DNA from: JABJPM01 sp964344655 | GTDB taxonomy: Archaea; Nanobdellota; Nanobdellia; SCGC-AAA011-G17; PNOQ01 | Length of the DNA: 34,355 nucleotides | Direction: 5' to 3' | Assembly: GCA_964344655.1 (NCBI GenBank) | Contig: CAYFOF010000006.1 | Location: 1 to 34,355, forward strand | Shown: positions 7,183 through 13,849 of the stretch, piece by piece | Layout: the number at the start of each line of letters is the position of its first letter | Position numbering within the stretch: the first letter of the stretch is position 1 | Translations under genes and position numbers: made by a program | The notes under the pieces: model-generated | The model's database searches: none | Told to the model about the DNA's origin: nothing | What the model saw: only the letters and a program-made list of their open reading frames with translations

Positions 7183-7190
7183 TCACCTCC
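7183..7190 (-). promoter_or_regulatory. Perfect Shine-Dalgarno serving a TTG start of gene 55
   Basis: GGAGGTGA on the minus strand is fully complementary to the 16S rRNA 3' end. Its GGAGG core ends 6 bases before the TTG at 7179-7177. No ATG or GTG occurs at usable spacing in frame. Confidence 0.85.
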
Positions 7191-7197
7191 ATAAATT

Positions 7198-7215
7198 TAG
7201 TATCTTACGATACTA
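7198..7215. promoter_or_regulatory. Perfect inverted repeat over the gp55 -10 and start site
   Basis: TAGTATC (7198-7204) and GATACTA (7209-7215) are perfect complements around TTAC. The distal arm includes the -10 hexamer of the gp55 promoter and the proximal arm covers the predicted transcription start. It could be an operator or a 5' hairpin in read-through RNA. Confidence 0.65.
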
Positions 7216-7238
7216 ACATAGTTATACATATTTGTCAA
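7210..7238 (-). promoter_or_regulatory. Sigma-70 promoter of the gp55 operon
   Basis: Minus strand: TTGACA (7233-7238), spacer of exactly 17, TAGTAT (7210-7215). The -35 is perfect and preceded by C. The predicted start is near 7203. This would let host polymerase transcribe the late sigma factor before late transcription begins. Confidence 0.85.
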
Positions 7239-7250
7239 GTTTTCACTTGA
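7235..7250. promoter_or_regulatory. Inverted repeat overlapping the gp55 -35 box
   Basis: TCAAGT (7235-7240) and ACTTGA (7245-7250) are perfect complements with a 4-base centre. One arm overlaps the TTGACA. This is a second possible operator half-site arrangement next to the promoter. Confidence 0.4.
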
Positions 7251-7258
7251 ATAAGGTA

Positions 7259-7266
7259 TATTTATA
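7259..7266 (-). promoter_or_regulatory. T4-type late promoter octamer upstream of gene 55
   Basis: TATAAATA on the minus strand, with a predicted start near 7253, upstream of the sigma-70 promoter. It would allow gp55 to keep its own operon on after the late switch. Confidence 0.65.
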
Positions 7267-7272
7267 CACGAC

Positions 7273-7301
7273 TTGACAAATAGCTTGACAAGAGGTATGA
7301 T
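7273..7301 (+). promoter_or_regulatory. Sigma-70 promoter pointing against the uvsW unit
   Basis: Plus strand: TTGACA (7273-7278), 17-base spacer, TATGAT (7296-7301). A second CTTGACAA lies 12 bases after the first as a direct repeat. Downstream there is no reading frame beyond a 4-codon ATG ORF, and the transcript would run antisense into the Sm-like gene and the uvsW 3' end. Confidence 0.65.
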
Positions 7302-7343
7302 TGTCGGTGAGGTGGATGATTAAGGATTAATCTTAATACTATA

Positions 7344-7778
7344 TCAGTGATATGTTACAGGTCCTTTAGAGTCATTTAGGAATTTATCTTGAATATTATT
7401 ATTCAAATGTTCCTCATTATTGGTTTCAATTTTATACACGATACTTTCGTAGTATTCTTCTAAAGAACTATTTATAGTTGTTTTCGTAACGATACTATTC
7501 CTATTAACTGGAAGTAAAATGTCTTCTGTATATGGTATCCATTTATTTAGATTAATGTCAAATCCATTTTGATTTTCTAATCGTCTAATTACCAGCGGAT
7601 TTTCAAAACATAAAATATTATCATCAGTTGTATTGTAAACTCTAGCAATCACTTCATCACCATTTTTCATAAGAATAAAATTGATAGCATCAACTGGATC
7701 ACTCATCCTCGTTTCTTGCGTATCTTCATCATTTATCCTTAATAGGGATTTCAAATACTTTGTAATTGAACTTTTCAT
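7344..7778 (-). CDS. Small protein with an Sm/Hfq-like core, overlapping uvsW
   Basis: 144 residues. Residues about 33-60 (I-L-M-K-N-G-D-E-V-I-A-R-V...I-L-C-F-E-N-P-L-V-I) have the strand pattern of an Sm/LSm-type beta-barrel. A second strand set (E-D-I-L-L-P-V) lies near 88-95, and a helix with an acidic-polar tail follows. This is pattern recognition, not an identification. The ATG at 7778 overlaps uvsW by 50 bases and its AAAGGA is distant; an alternative ATG at 7703 lies after the uvsW stop but has GAGG immediately adjacent. The true start is therefore uncertain. It is the last gene of the 3-uvsY-uvsW unit. No terminator is evident after it. Confidence 0.55.
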   Translation of the reverse strand: MKSSITKYLKSLLRINDEDTQETRMSDPVDAINFILMKNGDEVIARVYNTTDDNILCFENPLVIRRLENQNGFDINLNKWIPYTEDILLPVNRNSIVTKTTINSSLEEYYESIVYKIETNNEEHLNNNIQDKFLNDSKGPVTYH

Positions 7779-9243
7779 CGTTGTATAGTTTTATCCTTTC
7801 AATAAAATGTTTTAATGCAAAATTCTTATGTTTCTTGTGAGATAAATCATCTACAATATCATACAGTATTGATTGAACCTTTGTTTTCGACTTTCTCAAT
7901 ACACGTCCAATTGATTGTAGTACTTTAATCTTAGACTTGTATGGTGAAGCGAATATAATGTTATGTAGGTTTCTTATATTTATACCAGTTGAGAATGTGC
8001 CATAAGATGCAACAATAATAGCATCATCATGTGTTTCTGTTTCGTGTCTAATCTGTTCTCTGTAATCAGAAGACACACCACCATGAATGAAGAATACAGG
8101 ACGTTCATCACCAACATCATCATTGATCATTTCATATAGTGGACGACCATGTTTTTCTACCATATTGAATAATACAAGACTGTTTCCTTTTAATCCTTTC
8201 ACAAGGTTTTTAATGAATGTGTTTCTTTTCTCATTACTAACGATCCAATTGATTTCATCTTTATACACCATTCCCTTTAGTTCTTTGGCAATCATTTCCT
8301 CATGTTTCAGAACTAGACAATTGATTTTCAATTCTGTTAGTTTATTATCATCCATCAACTTTTTAGTTGTTGTGACCCTATGGACTTCTCCAAACAATCC
8401 TTCCAATACTAATTGGTGTGTCTTTGTACCATCAAGTGTACCAGTAGTACCAACTCTGTATGGACATTCTTCCAACTTCTCCATAATTTTCATTAGAGAG
8501 TTTGCCTTGAACAAGTGACATTCATCACCAATTACCGCACCATAGTTTTTGAAGTATGGTTTCTGCATTTTGTAAATGGATTGCCAAGTTGAGATAACAA
8601 TAGGTTTCTCATAGTCAATCTTATCCTGTCCTTGAAATACTATATGACATTTCTCATCGGCATTCCAATGGATATCTTCGGAAGAGTAATCATCAAAGTC
8701 ACTGAACATTTGTTTAACCAATGATGTAGTTGGTACAATTATCAAAATTTTCTTGCCGTTGCCATCATTATTCAATACATGTTCATAGTAACGTATCAGT
8801 GTGTAAATAATAAGTGATTTACCGGAACCAGTAGGGGATAACAGAAGACTTCTCTTCTTATTCATGGCAACCCCTATCCCATCCAATTGATAGTCTCTGT
8901 GCTCGATTTGTTCTCCATGAGAGTGTGGATTAATAACTTCACACATTTCTTTAATAGTTTCATCGGATTTCTTGCCATATGCAAATACATCATCTTCATA
9001 TTCAACTGTCCATTCACCACGTGCAAACTTATCAATATATGGTACTAACCCCATATACAAAGTTCTTTTGTTTGGATCATAGAGTTTGATATTTCCATCC
9101 CACATCTTAGCCTTGTACGCTGGCATAAACTCACAACCTGGTACTCTGAATGTGAAATAGTCAACAAGTTCACGTAGAGCAGATATATCACCATCTACTC
9201 TACAATAAACATCATTGATTTTGGATACTTGTAAATCTGACAT
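7729..9243 (-). CDS. uvsW: UvsW helicase
   Basis: 504 residues (T4 UvsW 587). This is a superfamily 2 helicase that unwinds R-loops and branched DNA and drives the switch to recombination-dependent replication. Residues about 1-100 form the UvsW N-terminal DNA-binding region. Walker A S-P-T-G-S-G-K-S is at 136-143, DECH at 240-243, motif III G-T-T-G-T at about 265-269, and motif VI Q-S-I-G-R-V-L-R at 443-450. The start shares one base with the uvsY stop (TAATG), indicating coupling. Transcription probably comes from the late promoter before gene 3, consistent with late-only UvsW synthesis in T4. A promoter at 7273-7301 faces it from the opposite strand. Confidence 0.97.
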   Translation of the reverse strand: MSDLQVSKINDVYCRVDGDISALRELVDYFTFRVPGCEFMPAYKAKMWDGNIKLYDPNKRTLYMGLVPYIDKFARGEWTVEYEDDVFAYGKKSDETIKEMCEVINPHSHGEQIEHRDYQLDGIGVAMNKKRSLLLSPTGSGKSLIIYTLIRYYEHVLNNDGNGKKILIIVPTTSLVKQMFSDFDDYSSEDIHWNADEKCHIVFQGQDKIDYEKPIVISTWQSIYKMQKPYFKNYGAVIGDECHLFKANSLMKIMEKLEECPYRVGTTGTLDGTKTHQLVLEGLFGEVHRVTTTKKLMDDNKLTELKINCLVLKHEEMIAKELKGMVYKDEINWIVSNEKRNTFIKNLVKGLKGNSLVLFNMVEKHGRPLYEMINDDVGDERPVFFIHGGVSSDYREQIRHETETHDDAIIVASYGTFSTGINIRNLHNIIFASPYKSKIKVLQSIGRVLRKSKTKVQSILYDIVDDLSHKKHKNFALKHFIERIKLYNDEKFNYKVFEIPIKDK

Positions 9244-9650
9244 TATTGACCGTTCTGGAACTTCAAGAATTCAATTGCGTTACGTGCTTGCCAAGTTCTA
9301 TCTTTTACACCATTAAGCAACTTCTCAAGATACTTAACCTTTTCTTCCTGTAAAAGATATTTCTTTTTGACTTCAATATAATCATCATCAGCATTGATAT
9401 ATGTCTTCATATCTGATTTATCAACTATAAATTCATATGGTTTATTTGACCTACCTGAGTAATAACTATGTGCATTCTTATAGGCGATATTAAGGGCATC
9501 CTCTTTCTGTCTTAGAACAAGGGATTCCATGCTATGAACTTTTAAAACTTTGATGTATAAATCTGTAGTTCTTAGAGATTCATTCTCTAAGTCAGATATA
9601 TCAAATCGTTTGACTTCTTCGCCCAACTCATATATTTCTTCAATTTTCAT
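9243..9650 (-). CDS. uvsY: UvsY recombination mediator
   Basis: 135 residues (T4 UvsY 137). UvsY loads the UvsX recombinase onto gp32-coated single-stranded DNA. The diagnostic stretch Y-Y-S-G-R (about 63-67) followed by S-D-M-K-T-Y-I-N-A-D-D-D (about 79-90) matches the T4 pattern Y-Y-S-G-R ... S-E-M-K-T-V-L-S-A-D-K-D. The rest is helical and charged, as expected for the hexamer. A GTGAG-type Shine-Dalgarno precedes the ATG. It lies directly between gp3 and uvsW. Confidence 0.95.
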   Translation of the reverse strand: MKIEEIYELGEEVKRFDISDLENESLRTTDLYIKVLKVHSMESLVLRQKEDALNIAYKNAHSYYSGRSNKPYEFIVDKSDMKTYINADDDYIEVKKKYLLQEEKVKYLEKLLNGVKDRTWQARNAIEFLKFQNGQ

Positions 9651-9664
9651 AATATAAAACTCAC

Positions 9665-10192
9665 TTAAACGACTGTTGTATCTTCTCCAATTTTCTTGAT
9701 AACATAATCACGAAATGTAAACGATACTTCTGTTGTAATATGTATATTGTCTGGATTCTGTGTAGATAATTGGAAACCACCAATCATTATAGGGAATGCA
9801 TCATAAAATACAAACTCTATATTTGGGTTTGATTGATTATTAAGAATAGACACCGAAATATCAGAATAGATATCATCCAACACTTCCTTCTTTTGGTTTG
9901 TCAATTGCGTTTGACGATATTGTTGAAAGTTTTCAGGAAATGACATCCCCTTGATCCATTGATTTACTTCACGGTAGATATTTAAATCTTCGTCAATTGC
10001 GATTGTCATTGCCAACTTTTCAAACGTCAATTTGTCTCCGTGTTGTGGTACATCAATAAACGGTGAAGGTGCAAGTGCTTCACCCAGCATTAATCCTGGT
10101 AAATAAACACCCTGACATAAAACTTTCATAGATGGATATTTGTCTATAATGACCTTAAATCCATCACCTTGTAAAAAATTGCTATTATCCAT
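9665..10192 (-). CDS. gp3: Tail-tube-fold protein, likely tail tube terminator gp3
   Basis: 175 residues from the ATG at 10192 (T4 gp3 176). The pattern L-C-Q-G-V-Y-L-P-G-L, then F-I-D-V-P-Q-H-G-D-K-L-T-F, then D-E-D-L-N-I-Y-R-E-V-N-Q-W-I-K-G-M, parallels gp19 in this window (I-P-S-S...I-D-V-P-Y-F-G...E-M-Q-I-H-R-A-I-E-S-W-L), so it shares the tube fold. Its place between gene 23 and uvsY is where gp3 lies in marine T4-like phages. A longer frame from 10243 is rejected because its first 17 codons are the terminator hairpin and the late promoter. The ATG begins 5 bases after a TATAAATA and has no Shine-Dalgarno, so the late mRNA may be leaderless. Confidence 0.75.
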   Translation of the reverse strand: MDNSNFLQGDGFKVIIDKYPSMKVLCQGVYLPGLMLGEALAPSPFIDVPQHGDKLTFEKLAMTIAIDEDLNIYREVNQWIKGMSFPENFQQYRQTQLTNQKKEVLDDIYSDISVSILNNQSNPNIEFVFYDAFPIMIGGFQLSTQNPDNIHITTEVSFTFRDYVIKKIGEDTTVV

Positions 10193-10197
10193 ACTAC

Positions 10198-10205
10198 TAT
10201 TTATA
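10198..10205 (-). promoter_or_regulatory. Late promoter octamer abutting gene 3
   Basis: TATAAATA on the minus strand, then GTAGT, then the ATG of gene 3 at 10192. By T4 late-promoter geometry the first transcribed base falls at or within a base or two of the start codon. Confidence 0.7.
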
Positions 10206-10210
10206 TGCAT

Positions 10211-10240
10211 AAAAAAGGGGTTTCCGAAGAAACCCCTTTT
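10211..10240 (-). terminator. Rho-independent terminator after gene 23
   Basis: On the minus strand an 8-bp GC-containing stem, GGGGTTTC / GAAACCCC (10217-10224 with 10229-10236), closes a TTCG tetraloop. It is extended by four A-T pairs and followed by six Ts. The C(TTCG)G loop is exceptionally stable. It lies 20 bases after the capsid gene stop. Confidence 0.92.
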
Positions 10241-10259
10241 CATACTTTTTAACTAACTC

Positions 10260-11549
10260 TTACATCAAGTTGTCGATACGAACAATCTTGTAGTACTTGT
10301 TAGAACGAGCAGTAATCTTACCGTCTTCAGCATCAGTTGCAAATGGGTTAGCAACCATACCGTAACGAGTTTTGAAACCGATCTTAGGTTGGAAAGTCTG
10401 TTCACCAACCGCACGTACCATTTGTAGAGGAACGTATGGGCAGTAGAACATACCAGCATCGTATGGTGAAGAACCACGATAACCAACACAGAACAACTCA
10501 TATTTACCAGCAGCATCAAAGTATGGGTCAATGAATACCTTCATACGACCGTTGATTGTACCAGCAAATGTATTTGCAGTGTCATCTACATTCATGTGAC
10601 CAGTTGACATACCAGTTTGAGCACTTGAAGTGTCAAGAACACCAGCCATAGACAATGCAGAAGCAACATCAGAAGAACACATAACGATGTTCGCCTTACC
10701 TCTACGAGTCAAACGTGCAATTGCGTTCGCTTCACGTTCAATGTGGAACATCAAACCCTTGAATTTTTCAACAGACCATCTACCATTTGCGTCAACATCA
10801 AGGTCAAAAATACCTTTAGTCTGAGTACCTGATTGAGCACCCAATTGTGCAGATGAGTAAATTGTACGGATAACCTCACGGTTCATTTCCGCAAGAATTT
10901 CTGTAGAAAGAATGTTTGACAATTCTGATTCAGCGTCAAGACCGTGTACCGCTTTCAAGTCCTGTGCCAATTCAGTGGTGTACTCTGCTTTCAACGCACG
11001 TGATTTCGCAGTAACAGTTACTTTATCGATACTGAAACCCATCTCGTTGAACTTAGGATCAGTGTCTTCTGGACCACCCAATGATTCCGCACGTGCAGTA
11101 GACATAGCTTCACCAGATGCAAAGTCATTTGCAAACGGATCAGTTGATGCGTGACTACCGATACCAGTGTGAGCAGTGTTAGCTTCGTTATGAAGCGCCT
11201 CTTCACCTGTCATGTTGTCATAGTGTGACTTCATTGCGAAGATTAGACCAGTTGGACCAGATAGTGGTTGAACACCACACAAGTCATATGCCATAATCTG
11301 TGGCATAGCACGTCTTACCAATGAGATAAGAATAGGGTCATATGCCTTGATGTTACCGTCACCATAGTTATTAGTTGGTGCCGCTTCTGTTAGAGCATTC
11401 TCTTCGCGGATTGCTTTTTCTTGGTTTTCAAGAAGAATTGCAGTTACTGCTTTCTTATATGGATCTTCAATTGGAGGCATATCGACGTGCTCCATAACTG
11501 GCTGCCACTTATTCTTCAACTCTTCTGAAAGGTGCATTTGTGTATACAT
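10260..11549 (-). CDS. gp23: Major capsid protein gp23
   Basis: 429 residues (T4 gp23 521; marine relatives are shorter). It is the HK97-fold precursor of the capsid hexamers. The N-terminus (1-55) is a charged helical prohead-targeting segment, and L-T-E at 53-55 followed by Ala fits the gp21 cleavage consensus (Leu/Ile-x-Glu), as at T4 gp23 residue 65. The mature part has the family blocks P-I-L-I-S-L-V-R-R-A-M-P, G-V-Q-P-L-S-G-P-T-G-L-I-F-A-M, and a C-terminal G-F-K-T-R-Y-G-M-V-A-N-P-F. AAGGAG lies upstream of the ATG. Its own late promoter and a strong terminator make it a discrete, highly expressed unit. Confidence 0.97.
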   Translation of the reverse strand: MYTQMHLSEELKNKWQPVMEHVDMPPIEDPYKKAVTAILLENQEKAIREENALTEAAPTNNYGDGNIKAYDPILISLVRRAMPQIMAYDLCGVQPLSGPTGLIFAMKSHYDNMTGEEALHNEANTAHTGIGSHASTDPFANDFASGEAMSTARAESLGGPEDTDPKFNEMGFSIDKVTVTAKSRALKAEYTTELAQDLKAVHGLDAESELSNILSTEILAEMNREVIRTIYSSAQLGAQSGTQTKGIFDLDVDANGRWSVEKFKGLMFHIEREANAIARLTRRGKANIVMCSSDVASALSMAGVLDTSSAQTGMSTGHMNVDDTANTFAGTINGRMKVFIDPYFDAAGKYELFCVGYRGSSPYDAGMFYCPYVPLQMVRAVGEQTFQPKIGFKTRYGMVANPFATDAEDGKITARSNKYYKIVRIDNLM

Positions 11550-11589
11550 TTTTAAGTTCTCCTTATTAATAAAAATATTTCTTACAATT

Positions 11590-11597
11590 TATTTATA
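11590..11597 (-). promoter_or_regulatory. Late promoter of gene 23
   Basis: A perfect TATAAATA on the minus strand in the 22-23 gap, with a predicted start near 11584. The roughly 35-base leader carries AAGGAG before the ATG. Confidence 0.88.
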
Positions 11598-11602
11598 AAA
11601 TA

Positions 11603-12718
11603 TTACTTTTTTGCAGTTCTTGATAGTACTGAAACGTATGATTCCATCATCGGGTCAAGTTTAACTTCTTTTTCTTTTTCCTCAACCAAAACATCACCAC
11701 TTGTCTCATCAACATCACTATCAACGTCTGTGTCTTCTGGGAAGTAATTCTCACGAATCAATGTAAGTTTTTCTTCATAAGAGTTTTCATCTTCGAATTC
11801 AACCCCTTCAGCAAGACCTTCTAACTTTTCGATTTGTGAATCCGCCAATCCTTCAGATACTTTACTTAGGATTGATGATTTTTTTAAATCAGATAGTTGA
11901 CGATTCAATTCTACATTGCGACAAATTTCCTCATTTAATTCTGCTTCTTTCGCCTCTAGTGCTTCGTTTGCCTCGGCAACTATATCAACTTTTTCAGCAG
12001 GTACTTCGATGTTGTTGTTTTCGAAAAGTGTTTTAAGATCACCCATGAAGTCTTCCATAATCTCAAGGCGCAATCCTTGTTCAATGGCAACTTCATTTTC
12101 AGTAACCCACTCTTTAACAACGTAATCTAAGTAAGCGTCAATCATATCAATCAACTCTTCGTTGATTGACTTAACTGACTCTTCCAATTTAGAAGCATAT
12201 TCCTCTTCTAATCTTGAAACTTCTTCGTTAAGGTGTGATTTAAGTGCAGCACCGAAAATAGTAGATGCCTTATCCTTAAATTCTTCAGAAAGTTCTTCAC
12301 CATTGAATAAAGCAGTCATATCTTCTTCAATGTTTACTTCCTTCTCTTCCTCTTTAATATCTTCTTCAGAAACTACTTCATCATCAGTAGACTCTTCTTC
12401 AGAAAGTTCTTCATCACCTTCAACAGTTTCTTCTGCTACAACTTCATCAGTCTCATCAGTTTCTTCTTCCGAAAGTTCTTCATCACCTTCTACATCTTCA
12501 TCTTCGTATACTTCGATTTCTGCTTCATCTTCACCTTCTACGAATTCTGCTTTAACTTTCTTCTTCTTCAACTTGTTAGTCTTCAAAGTTTTCTTATTCT
12601 TTGCAGCAGTACCCGCTCCAGCAACTTCTTCAGAAACCTCTTCATCCGTATCTACTGACTCTTCAACTGTAAGAAGTTCTTGTAGTTGATCATCAGTAAG
12701 TTCGATTTTCTTACCCAT
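11603..12718 (-). CDS. gp22: Prohead scaffold core protein gp22
   Basis: 371 residues, longer than T4 gp22 (269). It is the main internal scaffold, degraded by gp21 during head maturation. Residues about 20-135 are an extremely acidic extension with a near-repeated V-E-G-D-E-E-L-S-E-E-E block (two close copies); a third L-S-E-E occurs at about 140. A Lys-rich stretch (about 38-55) sits near the N-terminus. From about 140 to 350 the protein is helical coiled coil, as in the family. Several L-S-E, I-E-E and L-N-E sites fit the gp21 cleavage rule. It has its own late promoter and AGGAG. The identification rests on position between 21 and 23, acidity and helicity. Confidence 0.88.
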   Translation of the reverse strand: MGKKIELTDDQLQELLTVEESVDTDEEVSEEVAGAGTAAKNKKTLKTNKLKKKKVKAEFVEGEDEAEIEVYEDEDVEGDEELSEEETDETDEVVAEETVEGDEELSEEESTDDEVVSEEDIKEEEKEVNIEEDMTALFNGEELSEEFKDKASTIFGAALKSHLNEEVSRLEEEYASKLEESVKSINEELIDMIDAYLDYVVKEWVTENEVAIEQGLRLEIMEDFMGDLKTLFENNNIEVPAEKVDIVAEANEALEAKEAELNEEICRNVELNRQLSDLKKSSILSKVSEGLADSQIEKLEGLAEGVEFEDENSYEEKLTLIRENYFPEDTDVDSDVDETSGDVLVEEKEKEVKLDPMMESYVSVLSRTAKK

Positions 12719-12757
12719 TGTAGTCTCCTATATAGTATTTAAGTAATTGTTTAATTT

Positions 12758-12765
12758 TATTTATA
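12758..12765 (-). promoter_or_regulatory. Late promoter of gene 22
   Basis: TATAAATA on the minus strand between the gp21 stop (12770) and the gp22 start, with a predicted start near 12752 and a leader of about 34 bases. Confidence 0.85.
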
Positions 12766-12769
12766 AAAA

Positions 12770-13411
12770 CTAAATTTTACTCATAAAATCCCTAAACTGT
12801 TTGAACATAACCAATTCAATATCGTTCATCTTGGCATTCTTGATATTGGTTTCCATAGTAGCAATTTCTGATTCATGAAGAATACCATTATCCCAAACCC
12901 ATTCCTTACCTTCCATGATTCCATTTACGAATGCATCAGGAGCAGATGGATCAGCAACAATGTCGGCAGCAGTTGCCAAATAGAAATCCTCTTGTACAAC
13001 AGACACACCATTTTGTTCCTTGATAGAACCCATACCTCTTGAAGATACACCTAATTTTGCACCTTCTTTAATAAGGTTCTTAACAATGTTACCTTGTGGA
13101 GTGTCCATGATTTTTGCCTTTCCAATATAATTATCACCACTTTCTTTAAGTGAAACAATCATATGTGAAACTCTATCCAAATTGATAGTAGGACCCTCTG
13201 GGTGTCCTAACTCACCAAAAGCACGTTTCCGATCAACAGATTCGTTGATATATCTGCTAACTTCTTTTTCCATAATCTCTTTCGGGTAGATTCTACCATT
13301 TCGATTTTTAAGGTTAGATTGTAAAAATACACCTTCGATGAAAAGTGATTTATCACTTTTACCTTCTGTGATATATTTTACATCTTCTACTTGTTCAGTG
13401 AATAGTTTCAT
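12770..13411 (-). CDS. gp21: Prohead maturation protease gp21
   Basis: 213 residues (T4 gp21 212). It is a herpesvirus-assemblin-like serine protease that cleaves prohead proteins after Leu/Ile-x-Glu. The catalytic-type His is in G-E-L-G-H (His70), and the nucleophile is in G-V-S-S-R-G (123-124). A further conserved D-I-V-A-D-P-S-A-P-D-A-F block at 150-161 contains candidate acidic residues. The N-terminal segment S-L-F-I-E-G-V-F-L-Q-S...N-G-R-I-Y-P is typical. AGGA precedes the ATG. It is followed by the late promoter of gene 22. Confidence 0.96.
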   Translation of the reverse strand: MKLFTEQVEDVKYITEGKSDKSLFIEGVFLQSNLKNRNGRIYPKEIMEKEVSRYINESVDRKRAFGELGHPEGPTINLDRVSHMIVSLKESGDNYIGKAKIMDTPQGNIVKNLIKEGAKLGVSSRGMGSIKEQNGVSVVQEDFYLATAADIVADPSAPDAFVNGIMEGKEWVWDNGILHESEIATMETNIKNAKMNDIELVMFKQFRDFMSKI

Positions 13412-13420
13412 TTTAATATC

Positions 13421-13849
13421 CTATCTTAATCTTTTATTAACAATTACAGATTTACGATTACCTGACGCTGTTTTACCAAATTTATCCATTTTCTTTTTAC
13501 GAACTTGATAACGTTTACCAGCAGCAGACTTTCTATACTTCTTTTGTTTCTGCTTAATCTTAACTTTATTTATTCGATATGATTTTGCGCGTTCTCTACG
13601 TGCAGTTGGATCAATTCTTTTCTTTAATGGTGCAACTTCTGATAATTCAGATTCCTCATCACTATCTGAATCAATCTCTGTTTCCATTTCAACCGATTCT
13701 TCAGTTTGAACCAAGTTTGCAGCAACTTCTGGTTTCATTTCATTTAACTTGTCATTTACTTTAGATGCAAGTGCATTATGAATTTTCTCTTTTGCTACAG
13801 AAAGTTTCTTAGAAAAGATATCCCTTACAATGTTATTTAAATTACTCAT
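13421..13849 (-). CDS. gp68: Prohead core protein, gp68-like
   Basis: 142 residues from the ATG at 13849, which has AGAGG 9 bases upstream; an ATG at 13855 is only 3 bases from it. T4 gp68 has 141 residues. Residues about 10-45 form an amphipathic helix, 48-72 are acidic (E-M-E-T-E-I-D-S-D-S-D-E-E), and 75-142 are extremely basic (about 40 percent Lys/Arg, with K-I-K-Q-K-Q-K-K-Y-R-K). The split acidic/basic design fits an internal core protein that contacts scaffold and DNA. The identity is positional (between 20 and 21) with matching size; sequence similarity to T4 gp68 could not be tested. It overlaps the upstream 71-aa gene by 8 bases. Confidence 0.65.
   Translation of the reverse strand: MSNLNNIVRDIFSKKLSVAKEKIHNALASKVNDKLNEMKPEVAANLVQTEESVEMETEIDSDSDEESELSEVAPLKKRIDPTARRERAKSYRINKVKIKQKQKKYRKSAAGKRYQVRKKKMDKFGKTASGNRKSVIVNKRLR

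Noticed and set aside
8087..8518. 143-codon plus-strand ORF
   Set aside because: It is antisense to conserved uvsW helicase coding sequence, with no start signals.
10193..10243. Longer N-terminus for gene 3 (start at 10243 or 10210)
   Set aside because: These codons are the terminator hairpin of gene 23 and the late octamer. The product from 10192 has the expected start and length.
12162..12689. Serine-rich 175-codon plus-strand ORF
   Set aside because: It is the antisense shadow of the acidic gp22 region; GAA/GAT codons read as Ser/Phe codons on the other strand.
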